13,061 nt of DNA from UBA668 sp046076025 (GTDB lineage: Bacteria; Actinomycetota; Acidimicrobiia; Acidimicrobiales; Ilumatobacteraceae): NCBI GenBank assembly GCA_046076025.1, contig JBJTRF010000149.1, forward strand, positions 1-13,061. The letters are read 5' to 3'. Positions within the stretch are counted from its first letter, which is position 1, and each line of letters begins with the position of its first letter. Position numbers and translations under genes: made by a program. Below are positions 1 through 6,865 of this stretch, one piece after another. Under the pieces are notes generated by a model. That model searched no databases and was not told the DNA's origin. It saw nothing but the letters and a program-made list of their open reading frames with translations.

Positions 1-563
1 GTTGTACTGAAGATGATCATCGTGTTACCGAAGGGGGGCACGGCTCTCTCCTTGGTGCGCATGTCTGCTGACCACAACTCAAGGTGCCCACCCCACGCCT
101 CGTCCCACTCGTCATTGAGATAGAGCAGTACGTTGACTCGCCGCCGCCAATCCGCATGGACGTGGTGCTTGGAGTAGTCAGCGTGGACGTTGAGAAACCC
201 ACCTCGCTCAGATCGATGAAGGCCTCCACCGTCGAAGCTCGGGTCGGGTTGCAGGTCACTGATGCCGGTCAGGCGTTCGAGGAAGGCCACGAACTCAGGG
301 GACATCAACTGGTCTGCGAGTCGCTGCAACGGTTCTGGCCACGTTTCGTAGCGGGCGTTGCCAAACTTCCGCTCGTTGACATGGAGATAGTTGGTCCAGT
401 GTGGGCCGTCGACCTCTGGGAACGAACGGATCGCCTCGGCAAGGCAGTCTGGGTCGATGACGTCGTGGAGGACGGCATGCGGAAACGGCGCTGTCGTTGC
501 GTACTCCCTCGATGCCTCCTCGACATCAAGACCGAGGAACACACTGCTCATCACGCCGTTCAT
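1..563 (-). CDS. 2-oxoglutarate/Fe(II)-dependent oxygenase (prolyl-4-hydroxylase-like), C-terminus beyond window
   Basis: An uninterrupted minus-strand frame of 187 codons runs from ATG at 563 off the left edge. It is easy to miss because its stop lies outside the window. Residues 109-130 carry the signature of 2OG-Fe(II) oxygenases related to the prolyl 4-hydroxylase alpha subunit: a GGGLH turn (112-116), then GGFLNVHADY with the iron-binding HxD at H127 and D129. The core strand RRVNVLLYLN (141-150) and a WGGHLELW segment (158-164) follow. The distal iron-binding His and the 2OG-binding Arg would lie beyond base 1, so activity cannot be judged. A purine-rich GGGAGGG about 5 bases before the ATG supports this start; an in-frame ATG four codons later is the alternative. 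Relatives often sit in glycan or secondary-metabolite clusters, but the substrate is unknown. Base composition looks less GC-rich than the genes to the right, compatible with transfer. Confidence 0.85.
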   Translation of the reverse strand, partial: MNGVMSSVFLGLDVEEASREYATTAPFPHAVLHDVIDPDCLAEAIRSFPEVDGPHWTNYLHVNERKFGNARYETWPEPLQRLADQLMSPEFVAFLERLTGISDLQPDPSFDGGGLHRSERGGFLNVHADYSKHHVHADWRRRVNVLLYLNDEWDEAWGGHLELWSADMRTKERAVPPFGNTMIIFST

Positions 564-608
564 GGGAGCCCTCCCGTTTGCCAACAGGGCGTTGCCGACG
601 ACGGCACT

Positions 609-860
609 CTACGGGGTGGGCGCGCACGTTCGCCAGAGTGCACGATACGGATCAAGTCGCCGTTCGCGCAGCAAGTAGCGGCGCTGGCCCCTCAGGAGGC
701 GCAGGGGTATGTCGACGAGGTGGGCGAGGTGGTGCCGTGCAGCGCCGGGCATTGGTGTGGGAGCGTCGGTGACGGCAGAGGGCTCCATACCCGCCCTCTC
801 CAGCAGGACTGTTGTACAGGTGGTCGGCGTCGACGGGGGCGGCTCGGCTATATCAACTAC
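609..860 (-). pseudogene. Possible C-terminal remnant, methyltransferase-like (tentative)
   Basis: The minus-strand frame ending in TAG at 609-611 reads like a real protein tail rather than a shadow. It has an LLERAGMEP segment of the kind found near the end of class I SAM-dependent methyltransferases (LLERAGFEP...). After that comes a helical, basic tail containing HLAHLVDIPLRLLRGQRRYLL and DPYRALWR. No start codon, SAM-binding motif I or other domain precedes it, because the frame runs into antisense of a different gene fragment near 900-1060. The stop lies 45 bases before the oxygenase start on the same strand, so an ancestral two-gene operon is possible. The family assignment is inference from one short motif; a glycosyltransferase tail or chance coding are alternatives. 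Confidence 0.25.
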
Positions 861-927
861 GGCAGGCATCTGGTCGCCTTCGGATGCATCGCCGGCTGCA
901 TGGCGTGTCGCAGGTGTGCTCCCGTTT

Positions 928-1062
928 CTGCTGCCGTGGCCTCCCGAATACCTAATGGTGCACGACTCGTTGATACCTGCCGGACTGCGAGTGTCGATTC
1001 CGGCCGAGGCAGCGCCGGTGAACATCGCAGGTGTCGCGATGTCGCTGGGGGGCCGGAACTGA
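928..1062 (+). pseudogene. Truncated paralogue fragment of the downstream lipoprotein hydrolase gene
   Basis: Codons 928-1059 align without gaps to residues 65-108 of the lipoprotein starting at 1277. By my count 28 of 44 residues are identical, including GLRVSIPxEAAPVN and GVAMSL. At DNA level 961-1059 matches 1502-1600 at about 69 of 99 positions, and many differences are synonymous third-base changes (for example gga/ggt, cga/cgt, aac/aat). So this copy diverged as a working gene before being broken. Similarity stops at 1059, followed by TGA at 1060-1062. The text upstream (about 840-927) is only weakly similar to the signal/linker part of the intact gene, and no lipoprotein signal is visible. 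The fragment cannot encode the catalytic domain. Confidence 0.75.
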
Positions 1063-1073
1063 CTGGCGTCAGC

Positions 1074-1224
1074 CATGTGAAGGTAGGCGCTCCGGAGCGA
1101 GACGCTGGCGTGCTCCGCAATCTCGGCCGGGGACGGCACTCGTCCGCTGTCGGCGGTGAGCGAAAGGAGTGCGTCGATCACGGCCTCCCGGCTGCGGCGC
1201 CCCCTGGCCCGCCGGCCGTCAGAA
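1074..1224 (-). pseudogene. Truncated TetR-family regulator, N-terminal DNA-binding domain only
   Basis: Read on the minus strand, about 50 codons match the TetR N-terminal helix-turn-helix: RGRRSREAVIDALLSL, a loop, then PSPAEIAEHASVSLRSAYLH, where TetR proteins normally have GVSxRTxYxHF. Directly after the final LHM the similarity ends and the sequence becomes antisense of the paralogue fragment ending at 1062, so the ligand-binding domain is missing. No convincing start codon with a promoter or ribosome-binding site is visible; the frame is open far upstream into the lipoprotein gene, which is a shadow. The fragment points away from the intact lipoprotein gene, in the position of a former divergent regulator. 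A functional mini-regulator is unlikely. Confidence 0.6.
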
Positions 1225-1264
1225 CCTAACAGTCGTCTTGCGCGGGCCGTGTCCGCCGAACTGG

Positions 1265-1270
1265 CAGAGT
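1265..1270 (+). promoter_or_regulatory. Putative -10 box CAGAGT of the lipoprotein gene
   Basis: CAGAGT lies 6 bases before the ATG at 1277. It fits the nAnnnT element seen at the same distance before several other genes here, implying a very short or absent 5' leader. No Shine-Dalgarno sequence at the usual spacing competes convincingly with it. Confidence 0.4.
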
Positions 1271-1276
1271 GGGGGC

Positions 1277-3169
1277 ATGCGAGGCCCACGCTGTACGGCG
1301 ATCGCGCTGGTGCTGACGAGCCTGTTCGCGGCTGCGTGCTCCGGCCAAACCGGATCGCAAGAATCCGATTCCGGGGCGCTCGACTCCGTGAGTCCGTCGA
1401 CGTCGGCAGTGACCTCGACCTCGCAGACGCCACTTGTGGCATGCGATGCGCCGAGTGTGCGCGACTGCCTGTTGCCGTTTCCCTCGAACCGCCTGACCGT
1501 GTCGGATCCCTCGACGCCGACTGGTCTTCGTGTGTCGATTCCCGTCGAGGCGGCGCCGGTGAATGTCGACGGCGTGGCGATGTCGCTCGACGACCAGAAT
1601 CGGGCCGATGGGTTCTCGCCGTCGTCAGCGATCGTGTTCGCGGCCGATGGCGTGGATCTCGCAGCCTCTGGTGTGCCGTCAGCCGACGACATCGGTGCGT
1701 CGGTCGACGGTTCGTCGCCGATCTCCATCCAGGACCTTGATGCCGATGGTGAGCCGTGGCCGTACTTCGGCGAACTCGACGAGCAGTCGGGACTCGTCAC
1801 GCTCCGGCCGGCCCGGCTACTGACTGAGGGCCACACCTACTTGGTGACGATCGGCGACCTCGTCACGGCGACCGGACAGCCTGTGGCGGTCAACCCCCCG
1901 CAGTGGAGGTTCACCGTGGCGAGCGCCGACTCGCTCGCCGGCCGTCTGCTGTCGATGCTCGACCAGGCCTATGCGCTGCTGGATGGGGGCTATCCGTCGT
2001 TCACGGTGGATGCGGTGACGGAGACCGGCGGTGTTCGGGTGGTCGACGGCACGTTCGAGATTCCGAACTTCCTCGACAACGACGGAAGCCCTGGCGGCCG
2101 CCTCGTGCTCGACAACGCCGGCATGCCGGTGCTGAACGCAGCGTCACCCGACTACGACGCGGCGTATCGGTGCGTCGTGCCCACTGCGCCAGCGGCACCG
2201 GTTCCAACGGTCGTGTACGGGCACGGCTTGCTGGGTGACCGAACTGAGGTCGACTTCTTCGGCGCGTTCGCCACCACGGGTATCGCGGCGTGCGCGACCG
2301 ATTGGCTCGGCATGTCATCCGGCGACATCGCCAACCTTGCGGGCATCCTGGGCGACATGGGCCGGTTCGGCGAGCAGGCCGACCGGATGCTCGCCGGCCA
2401 TGTCGCGTTCCAGATGCTCGGTCGACTCGCCAATGGTGGGTTCAATGCGGACGCAGCGTTCAACTCCGCCGACGGCTCGGCACTGCTGCTCGATGGTGGT
2501 GCGCAGTTCGTGGGCAATAGCCAGGGCGGGATCCTCGGCGGAGCCGCCACGGCTGTGTCGAGGGAGTGGTCGCGCGCCGTGCTCGGCGTGCCCGGCACCA
2601 ACTACTCGCTGCTACTGCCGAGGTCATCCGACTGGCCGCAGTTCCAGGCAATTTTCGAGGCCGCGTATCCGGATGTCGACGATCGACTGATGGCGATCAT
2701 GCTGGCGCAGATGCTGTGGGATCGTGGCGAGAACGCTGGCTACGCGCAGCATCTCACCGCAGATCCCTACGAGGGACTCGAGACGAAGACGGTGCTGCTG
2801 GTCGGGGCATTTGGCGATCACCAGGTGGCCAACGTGGCGACCGATCTCCTCGCTCGGACGATTGGGGCACGAATCCATTCGCCGTCGCTGCTACCGGGCC
2901 GTGCCACGGCCGTCGAGCCGTTCTGGGGAATCGAGCCGATCGACTCGTATCCATTTGCCGGTACCGGCTACGTGATGTGGGACTTCGGCACGCCGGCGCC
3001 ACCCGTCGGCCCCACGCCTCCGTTCCCGCCCGACTATGGATCCGATCCCCACGGCGCCGGCAGCAGCGAGCCACTGGTGCTGCAGCAGGCGCTCAGCTTT
3101 CTCCTCAGCGGTCTCCTGCAGGATGTGTGCGCCGCGTCGCCATGTCTCGGACGCCAAATTGATGGCTAG
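1277..3169 (+). CDS. Secreted lipoprotein with alpha/beta-hydrolase (lipase-like) domain
   Basis: A 630-residue protein. ATG 1277 is preferred over an upstream in-frame start at 1169 because it places a lipoprotein signal exactly at the N-terminus: basic start, hydrophobic AIALVLTSLFAAA, and lipid-acceptor Cys21. A Ser/Thr-rich linker (about 22-60) follows, then a region resembling the Ig-like/N-terminal domain of bacterial extracellular lipases (about 65-215). The hydrolase domain shows the oxyanion motif VYGHGLLG (about 313-320) and the nucleophile elbow GNSQGG with Ser415. Plausible triad partners are Asp514 (GAFGDH) and His592 (SDPHGAG). It is probably an esterase/lipase anchored on the outer face of the membrane; the substrate is unknown. 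A fragment of a paralogue lies just upstream at 928-1062. The triad is read from motifs only. Confidence 0.75.
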   Translation: MRGPRCTAIALVLTSLFAAACSGQTGSQESDSGALDSVSPSTSAVTSTSQTPLVACDAPSVRDCLLPFPSNRLTVSDPSTPTGLRVSIPVEAAPVNVDGVAMSLDDQNRADGFSPSSAIVFAADGVDLAASGVPSADDIGASVDGSSPISIQDLDADGEPWPYFGELDEQSGLVTLRPARLLTEGHTYLVTIGDLVTATGQPVAVNPPQWRFTVASADSLAGRLLSMLDQAYALLDGGYPSFTVDAVTETGGVRVVDGTFEIPNFLDNDGSPGGRLVLDNAGMPVLNAASPDYDAAYRCVVPTAPAAPVPTVVYGHGLLGDRTEVDFFGAFATTGIAACATDWLGMSSGDIANLAGILGDMGRFGEQADRMLAGHVAFQMLGRLANGGFNADAAFNSADGSALLLDGGAQFVGNSQGGILGGAATAVSREWSRAVLGVPGTNYSLLLPRSSDWPQFQAIFEAAYPDVDDRLMAIMLAQMLWDRGENAGYAQHLTADPYEGLETKTVLLVGAFGDHQVANVATDLLARTIGARIHSPSLLPGRATAVEPFWGIEPIDSYPFAGTGYVMWDFGTPAPPVGPTPPFPPDYGSDPHGAGSSEPLVLQQALSFLLSGLLQDVCAASPCLGRQIDG

Positions 3170-3244
3170 TGCCCACGAGGCACCGCACCAGAGAGGATGG
3201 CCGTCGTCGGCATCGGTCGAATCGGCAGTGAGATGAACCTCTCC

Positions 3245-3250
3245 TAGTGT
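3245..3250 (+). promoter_or_regulatory. Putative -10 box TAGTGT of vsr
   Basis: TAGTGT ends 8 bases before GTG 3259. The same hexamer precedes the CysO-like gene at 9206-9211 by 7 bases. It overlaps the earlier possible GTG (3247), which argues that translation starts at 3259 on a nearly leaderless transcript. Confidence 0.45.
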
Positions 3251-3258
3251 TGAGTTCC

Positions 3259-3714
3259 GTGACTGCCGACGCAGATGACGTGCTACCCGCGCACTCGTGG
3301 GCGTCATCTACTGCCAGACGTCGTGTCATGCAGGCGAATCGCAGCCGTGACACGGCGCCAGAGCTGGAGATCCGGTCGCGCCTGCATCGGAGAGGATTTC
3401 GATTCAGGGTGTCGGCTCGGCCGTTGCCGACGTTGCGACGAACTGCCGACATCGTGCACCGACCGTCGAAGGTGGCGGTCTTTGTCGACGGCTGCTTCTG
3501 GCATGGGTGCCCCGAGCACTACACCAAGCCGCGCACCAACAACTCCTACTGGGTGCCGAAGATCGAGGCCAACGCCCGACGTGATCGTGAGACCGACGCT
3601 GCCCTGACCGCGGCTGGCTGGATGGTGATCCGAATCTGGGAGCACGACGACCCCGGTCGAGCGGTGACGCGGGTCGCCCGGGCGATCTCACGTCGCCGTC
3701 CTGCACCTCGGTGA
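3259..3714 (+). CDS. vsr: Very short patch repair endonuclease (Vsr)
   Basis: A 151-residue protein with the full Vsr signature. It has the N-terminal MQANRSRDTAPELEIRSRLH region, GFRFRV, the catalytic-core aspartate in ADIV (D64), and KVAVFVDGCFWHGCPEH with C79, H82, C84 and H87 as zinc/active-site candidates. KIEANARRDRE and the closing WMVIRIWEHDD follow. Vsr nicks 5' of T in T:G mismatches that arise by deamination of 5-methylcytosine, and it is usually encoded beside a cytosine-5 methyltransferase. None is visible here, so it is an orphan within this window. GTG 3259 is chosen because TAGTGT precedes it; GTG 3247 and ATG 3328 are alternatives, though residues before 3328 look conserved in the family. 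The next gene is a NERD-domain helicase on the same strand. Confidence 0.9.
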   Translation: MTADADDVLPAHSWASSTARRRVMQANRSRDTAPELEIRSRLHRRGFRFRVSARPLPTLRRTADIVHRPSKVAVFVDGCFWHGCPEHYTKPRTNNSYWVPKIEANARRDRETDAALTAAGWMVIRIWEHDDPGRAVTRVARAISRRRPAPR

Positions 3715-3813
3715 ACGACCACCCCCGTATCGAGGTGCGGACGTGGGTCGGATTCGGAAAACGGTGTACCGCGAGCCGGGGCGCAGTGGGCGTCAACCGT
3801 GATTCCTGGTCAG

Positions 3814-3835
3814 CTGCACGCGTGGGCGCGTGCAG
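3814..3835 (+). promoter_or_regulatory. Perfect 9-bp inverted repeat at the NERD-helicase promoter
   Basis: CTGCACGCG, loop TGGG, CGCGTGCAG form a perfect hairpin or operator half-sites. The right arm overlaps the putative -10 box CAGAAT (3833-3838) of the helicase gene. An operator for a repressor is more likely than a terminator: it has no U-tract and sits at the promoter rather than behind the vsr stop codon. Confidence 0.45.
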
Positions 3836-3838
3836 AAT
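3833..3838 (+). promoter_or_regulatory. Putative -10 box CAGAAT of the NERD-helicase gene
   Basis: CAGAAT stands 6 bases before ATG 3845. The 14-base string AGAATGACCGAATG recurs exactly at the start of the gene at 10035, giving the same box-to-start geometry. Confidence 0.4.
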
Positions 3839-3844
3839 GACCGA

Positions 3845-5440
3845 ATGGGGACACTGGTACCTGGGGACTTTTCGCTCGGCGATCTGAAGAACGAGGACGA
3901 GCGCAGGGTGGTCGAGGCGTTCCGCGACCAACTGAGCGACAACTGGCTGATTCTGCCTGATGTGTCGATGCGCGACAGCCGAGACCGACAGGCCGACATC
4001 GTGCTGGTGCATGCCGAGGCGGGCGTTGTGGTAGTCGAGGTGAAGGGCCACGTGCCATCGATCTCCCGCGGCGTGTGGATGGCTCATGGCTCGAGGATGG
4101 ATCCGCAGCCGGTTGATCAGGCGAGGGACAACTCGTATGCGCTTCGCAACCGCCTTCGCAGCGCGCATCCCACGCTTGCGCATCTCAAGGTCGAGTACGG
4201 CGTTGCCTTCCCGAATTGCAAGGCGGTCAACGGTGCGCTGCCGCCTGGTGTGCACCCAGCACAGATCCTGCTGAGCGACTCGCTGCTCGAGGCTCGAACC
4301 TCAGTGAACACGCTGATGACCTACGCGTACGGGAACAGTCCGATCGGCAATGAAGCTGTGCAGGCGATCGTCGACATGCTGCGTCCGAACACCGAGTTCT
4401 CGCTCGACCCGGAAGCGCGAGCACGTCGGGCCCGTGCGCGGCTCGAGCAGATCTGCGCGCAGCATGTGCGCGTGCTCGAGCGACTCGACGCGAATCGCCG
4501 GGTGGTCGTCACCGGCGCTGCTGGGACGGGCAAGAGCCGTCTCGTGGTGGCGTGGGCCATTCGGGCAGCACATCGAGGCGAGCGGGTTCTGGTGACCTGC
4601 TACAACGATCCGCTGGGTGCCGCGCTGGGCGAGCGCCTGGCCAACTTCGAGAACGTGACAGTAGGACCGTTCCTTCGTCTTGCGCGAGGGTTCGAGGGAA
4701 TGCCGCCGCTCGACGATGTCGACGAGTCGGATCCCGATGTGTGGGATATCGAGATCGCCGGCCACCTCCAGCGACACTGGCATCGGGTGAGCAACCGCTT
4801 CGACACGATCATCATCGACGAGGCCCAGGACTTCAGCCCAGTGTGGATTGCACAGTTGATGCACCTGCTCGATCCCGAGGGGCCTCGGCGAGTGCTGATG
4901 GTGGCCGACGAACGACAGACCTTCTACGAGCGCGGGTTTCGACTACCACTCGCTGATGACGGATGGACTCACTGCGAACTCGTCGGCAACTGCCGCAACT
5001 CGTTCGAGATCGCCGACCTGCTCCGACGGCACCTGGGTGGGGCACGGCCGCCGGCGACGGGACCCGAGGGCGACACGGTCGTGTTTCAGGCAGCGGCAAC
5101 CCTCGATGAGGCAATTGATCGTGCCGGCGACGAGGTCGACAGGATCGTCGACGCTGACGGCATCGATCCTGAGCGGGTGCTGTTCGCCACGTTCTCGCGG
5201 GGCACGCGCGACACGTTGTACGAGCGGCTCGGCATGGTGCGCTGGGAGGAACGGAGCGAGCAGGCGCTTGCGTGCGAGACAGTGCGGCGCAGCAAAGGGC
5301 TCGAGTACGACTATGTGGTGCTCGTTGCCGGCCCCGACGATGATGTCACCGACGCCATGCTGTACGTGGGCTGCAGCCGGGCCATCTCGGGCCTCACCGT
5401 GATCGGCCCTGCCGAGTTGGGCGCCCGCCTGGGCCTCTAG
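3845..5440 (+). CDS. NERD-domain nuclease fused to UvrD-like superfamily 1 helicase
   Basis: A 531-residue protein. The N-terminal part (about 15-120) is a NERD domain, a nuclease-related fold: ADIVLV with D51, and VVVVEVKG with E65 and K67 forming the D...ExK core. The helicase part starts with Walker A GAAGTGKS (224-231, K230) and has Walker B IIIDEAQDF (D325-E326). Then come VADERQTFYERGF (motif III-like), NCRNSFEIADLL (motif IV-like), TVRRSKGLEYDYVVLV (motif V) and LYVGCSRAISGL (motif VI). All helicase motifs look intact, so an active DNA-processing ATPase is likely. The real job, repair or phage defence, is not shown by the sequence. ATG 3845 is preferred over GTG 3830 because the latter lies inside the hairpin and before the -10 box. 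It follows vsr on the same strand after a 130-base gap with its own promoter. Its stop codon overlaps that of the convergent small gene. Confidence 0.9.
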   Translation: MGTLVPGDFSLGDLKNEDERRVVEAFRDQLSDNWLILPDVSMRDSRDRQADIVLVHAEAGVVVVEVKGHVPSISRGVWMAHGSRMDPQPVDQARDNSYALRNRLRSAHPTLAHLKVEYGVAFPNCKAVNGALPPGVHPAQILLSDSLLEARTSVNTLMTYAYGNSPIGNEAVQAIVDMLRPNTEFSLDPEARARRARARLEQICAQHVRVLERLDANRRVVVTGAAGTGKSRLVVAWAIRAAHRGERVLVTCYNDPLGAALGERLANFENVTVGPFLRLARGFEGMPPLDDVDESDPDVWDIEIAGHLQRHWHRVSNRFDTIIIDEAQDFSPVWIAQLMHLLDPEGPRRVLMVADERQTFYERGFRLPLADDGWTHCELVGNCRNSFEIADLLRRHLGGARPPATGPEGDTVVFQAAATLDEAIDRAGDEVDRIVDADGIDPERVLFATFSRGTRDTLYERLGMVRWEERSEQALACETVRRSKGLEYDYVVLVAGPDDDVTDAMLYVGCSRAISGLTVIGPAELGARLGL

Positions 5441-5562
5441 AAGAGCAGCGCGGCGATCGCGACGACTGCGTAGATGGCAGCGAGAACGAGGAACACCGGC
5501 AGGAACAGCACCGCCATGGTGACCATCACGAGCCCGCCCCAGAAGTAAATGAATGAGTCCAT
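5437..5562 (-). CDS. Small membrane protein, 41 residues
   Basis: This short minus-strand ORF encodes 41 residues that are almost wholly hydrophobic after the first few: MDSFIYFWGG, then one long or two close membrane segments (about 11-41) with a central Pro22. There are no charged residues after Asp2. Its TAG stop (5437-5439) overlaps the TAG of the convergent helicase gene (5438-5440) through the palindrome CTAG. A weak nAnnnT element (CACGCT, 5569-5574) sits 6 bases before the ATG, as in neighbours. Function is unknown. The clean start, the purely hydrophobic composition and the exact fit between the two flanking genes favour a real gene, but 41 codons is short and only comparison with relatives would confirm it. 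Confidence 0.55.
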   Translation of the reverse strand: MDSFIYFWGGLVMVTMAVLFLPVFLVLAAIYAVVAIAALLF

Positions 5563-5609
5563 GCCGTCAGCGTGACAGGGGGGTGCGCGCCGGATCCGCG
5601 GAGTCTGGG

Positions 5610-6824
5610 CTATCGAGCGTTGCGGGTGGCGGAGAGCGAGGGGCGGTTGTTGAGGGTTGCTGGGTCGAAGCCGGCGGTCTTCTTGTAGCGCTCGGAGATG
5701 GCGACGAGCTCGTCGTGGGAGATGACATCATCGAGTCGCTCGAAGCCGTTCGGCGCCCGCTCGGCAACGATCTGCATCGGCTGCTCTGGCCCGACCTGCC
5801 GGTTGGCAAGCACCACGGCAGCCGTAGCGGGAAGGCGCTGGGCCTCGTAGGAGCGAAGGCCGTCGACAGGGTCGTCGCATACGGCCAGCTCGTGGGCGAG
5901 CACGCGCGCATCGATGATGGCTTGTGAGGCGCCATTACTGCCGATGGGATACATCGGATGTGCCGCATCGCCGAGCAGCGTCATGTTGCCGCGCCGCCAT
6001 GTGGACAGCGGATCGCGGTCGCACATCGGGTAGGCGAGGATCTGGTCGGCGGCGGTGATCATCGCCGGGACGTCGAGCCAGTCGAGCCGGAACGAGTCGA
6101 ACCAACTGAGCGGTTCGGCGACGTCGACCTCGGCGTTCCAGTCGTGGCGTGGCATCGGTCGGCTGTCGCTTGTCTTTGCCTCGACGATCCAGTTGATCAG
6201 CTGGCGGCCGTCGGGCAGATCGAGGATCGGATAGACGACGGCACGGTGCGCCAGCACGCCGACCATCACCATTCGACGGCCGCCGAGGAATGGCTCGCCG
6301 ATCGTCGTGCCGCGCCACATCGTGATGCCGTTCCAGAGTGGCGGGCCTTCGTCGGGCGCGATGAGGGTGCGCAGCTCTGAGTGGATGCCGTCGCACGCCA
6401 CCACGATGTCGGCATTGAGTTGGTCGACATCGCCGGGTGACACCCGCGAGCCGAAATGGAATCGGTGCTCGCCGAGGCGCTCGACGGCGGCGTCGTGCAG
6501 CACGCGCAGCAGGGTGCCGCGATGCACCGAGTACTGCGGCCAGTGGTAGCCGGCGGCGATGCCACGCAGCTCGAGCCAGATCTGCTGGCCGAAGCGGTTG
6601 TGATAGCTGAGCTCGGCCTGGGCGACAGCCTCGGCGCCGACTCGATCGGCAACGCCGAGTTCGGCGAGCTCGCGCACGGCATGGGGCAGCACATTGATGC
6701 CCACGCCCAACTCGCGGCGCTCGGCGGCAGCCTCGTGCACCTCGACATCGGTGATGCCCGCCGCTTCCAGCGACAGCGCAAGGGCGCAGCCGCCGATGCC
6801 GCCGCCCACGATGACGACCTTCAT
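5610..6824 (-). CDS. FAD-dependent monooxygenase (PhzS-like flavin-dependent oxidoreductase)
   Basis: A 404-residue class A flavoprotein monooxygenase. The N-terminus is the FAD-binding Rossmann motif VVIVGGGIGGCALALSLE (GxGxxG at 7-12) with the acidic strand end VEVHEAA. GVGINVLPHAVREL (41-54) and YSVHRGTLLRVL (99-110) follow, typical of the PhzS/salicylate-hydroxylase group. The conserved DG motif is in VVACDGIHSELR (141-152), and the second FAD motif is LLGDAAHPMYPIGSNGASQAI (284-303). Such enzymes use NAD(P)H and O2 to hydroxylate aromatic substrates. The substrate here is not deducible, and no phenazine or aromatic-degradation genes surround it. ATG 6824 is chosen because it begins directly with the Rossmann strand and has TACGGT 7 bases upstream; longer in-frame starts (up to 7106) are shadows. 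It lies 41 bases behind the zinc-ribbon gene on the same strand. Confidence 0.88.
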   Translation of the reverse strand: MKVVIVGGGIGGCALALSLEAAGITDVEVHEAAAERRELGVGINVLPHAVRELAELGVADRVGAEAVAQAELSYHNRFGQQIWLELRGIAAGYHWPQYSVHRGTLLRVLHDAAVERLGEHRFHFGSRVSPGDVDQLNADIVVACDGIHSELRTLIAPDEGPPLWNGITMWRGTTIGEPFLGGRRMVMVGVLAHRAVVYPILDLPDGRQLINWIVEAKTSDSRPMPRHDWNAEVDVAEPLSWFDSFRLDWLDVPAMITAADQILAYPMCDRDPLSTWRRGNMTLLGDAAHPMYPIGSNGASQAIIDARVLAHELAVCDDPVDGLRSYEAQRLPATAAVVLANRQVGPEQPMQIVAERAPNGFERLDDVISHDELVAISERYKKTAGFDPATLNNRPSLSATRNAR

Positions 6825-6831
6825 GCGGCGC

Positions 6832-6837
6832 ACCGTA
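6832..6837 (-). promoter_or_regulatory. Putative -10 box TACGGT of the monooxygenase gene
   Basis: On the minus strand TACGGT precedes ATG 6824 by exactly 7 bases, matching TAnnnT leaderless spacing. No Shine-Dalgarno sequence is seen before this start. Confidence 0.5.
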
Positions 6838-6865
6838 GTGCCCGCCGCCCGTGTCGTGCCGTGGG

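Noticed and set aside
564..582. GGGAG/CTCCC near-palindrome before the oxygenase as an operator
   Set aside because: Its central bases break the symmetry and the purine-rich arm is already explained as the ribosome-binding site.
84..1229. Long plus-strand open frame of 381 codons
   Set aside because: It is antisense to the 2OG oxygenase and crosses three unrelated fragments; no domain is recognisable and composition is that of a shadow frame.
1169..1276. N-terminal extension of the lipoprotein
   Set aside because: The extension would bury the lipoprotein signal and overlaps antisense of the TetR fragment; ATG 1277 gives a proper signal peptide.
609..1442. Single 277-codon minus-strand gene joining the TetR motif and the 609 tail
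   Set aside because: Its start lies inside the lipoprotein gene and its middle is antisense of the paralogue fragment. Only the short stretches at each end look like protein, so it is treated as remnants.
3824..3847. 14-base repeat AGAATGACCGAATG (also at 10024-10037) as a mobile-element or attachment site
   Set aside because: Both copies sit exactly at gene starts in the same geometry, so a shared promoter/start context explains them better; no flanking duplications were seen.
3404..4255. 283-codon minus-strand frame over vsr and the NERD domain
   Set aside because: Runs opposite two clear families; shadow of high-GC codon bias.
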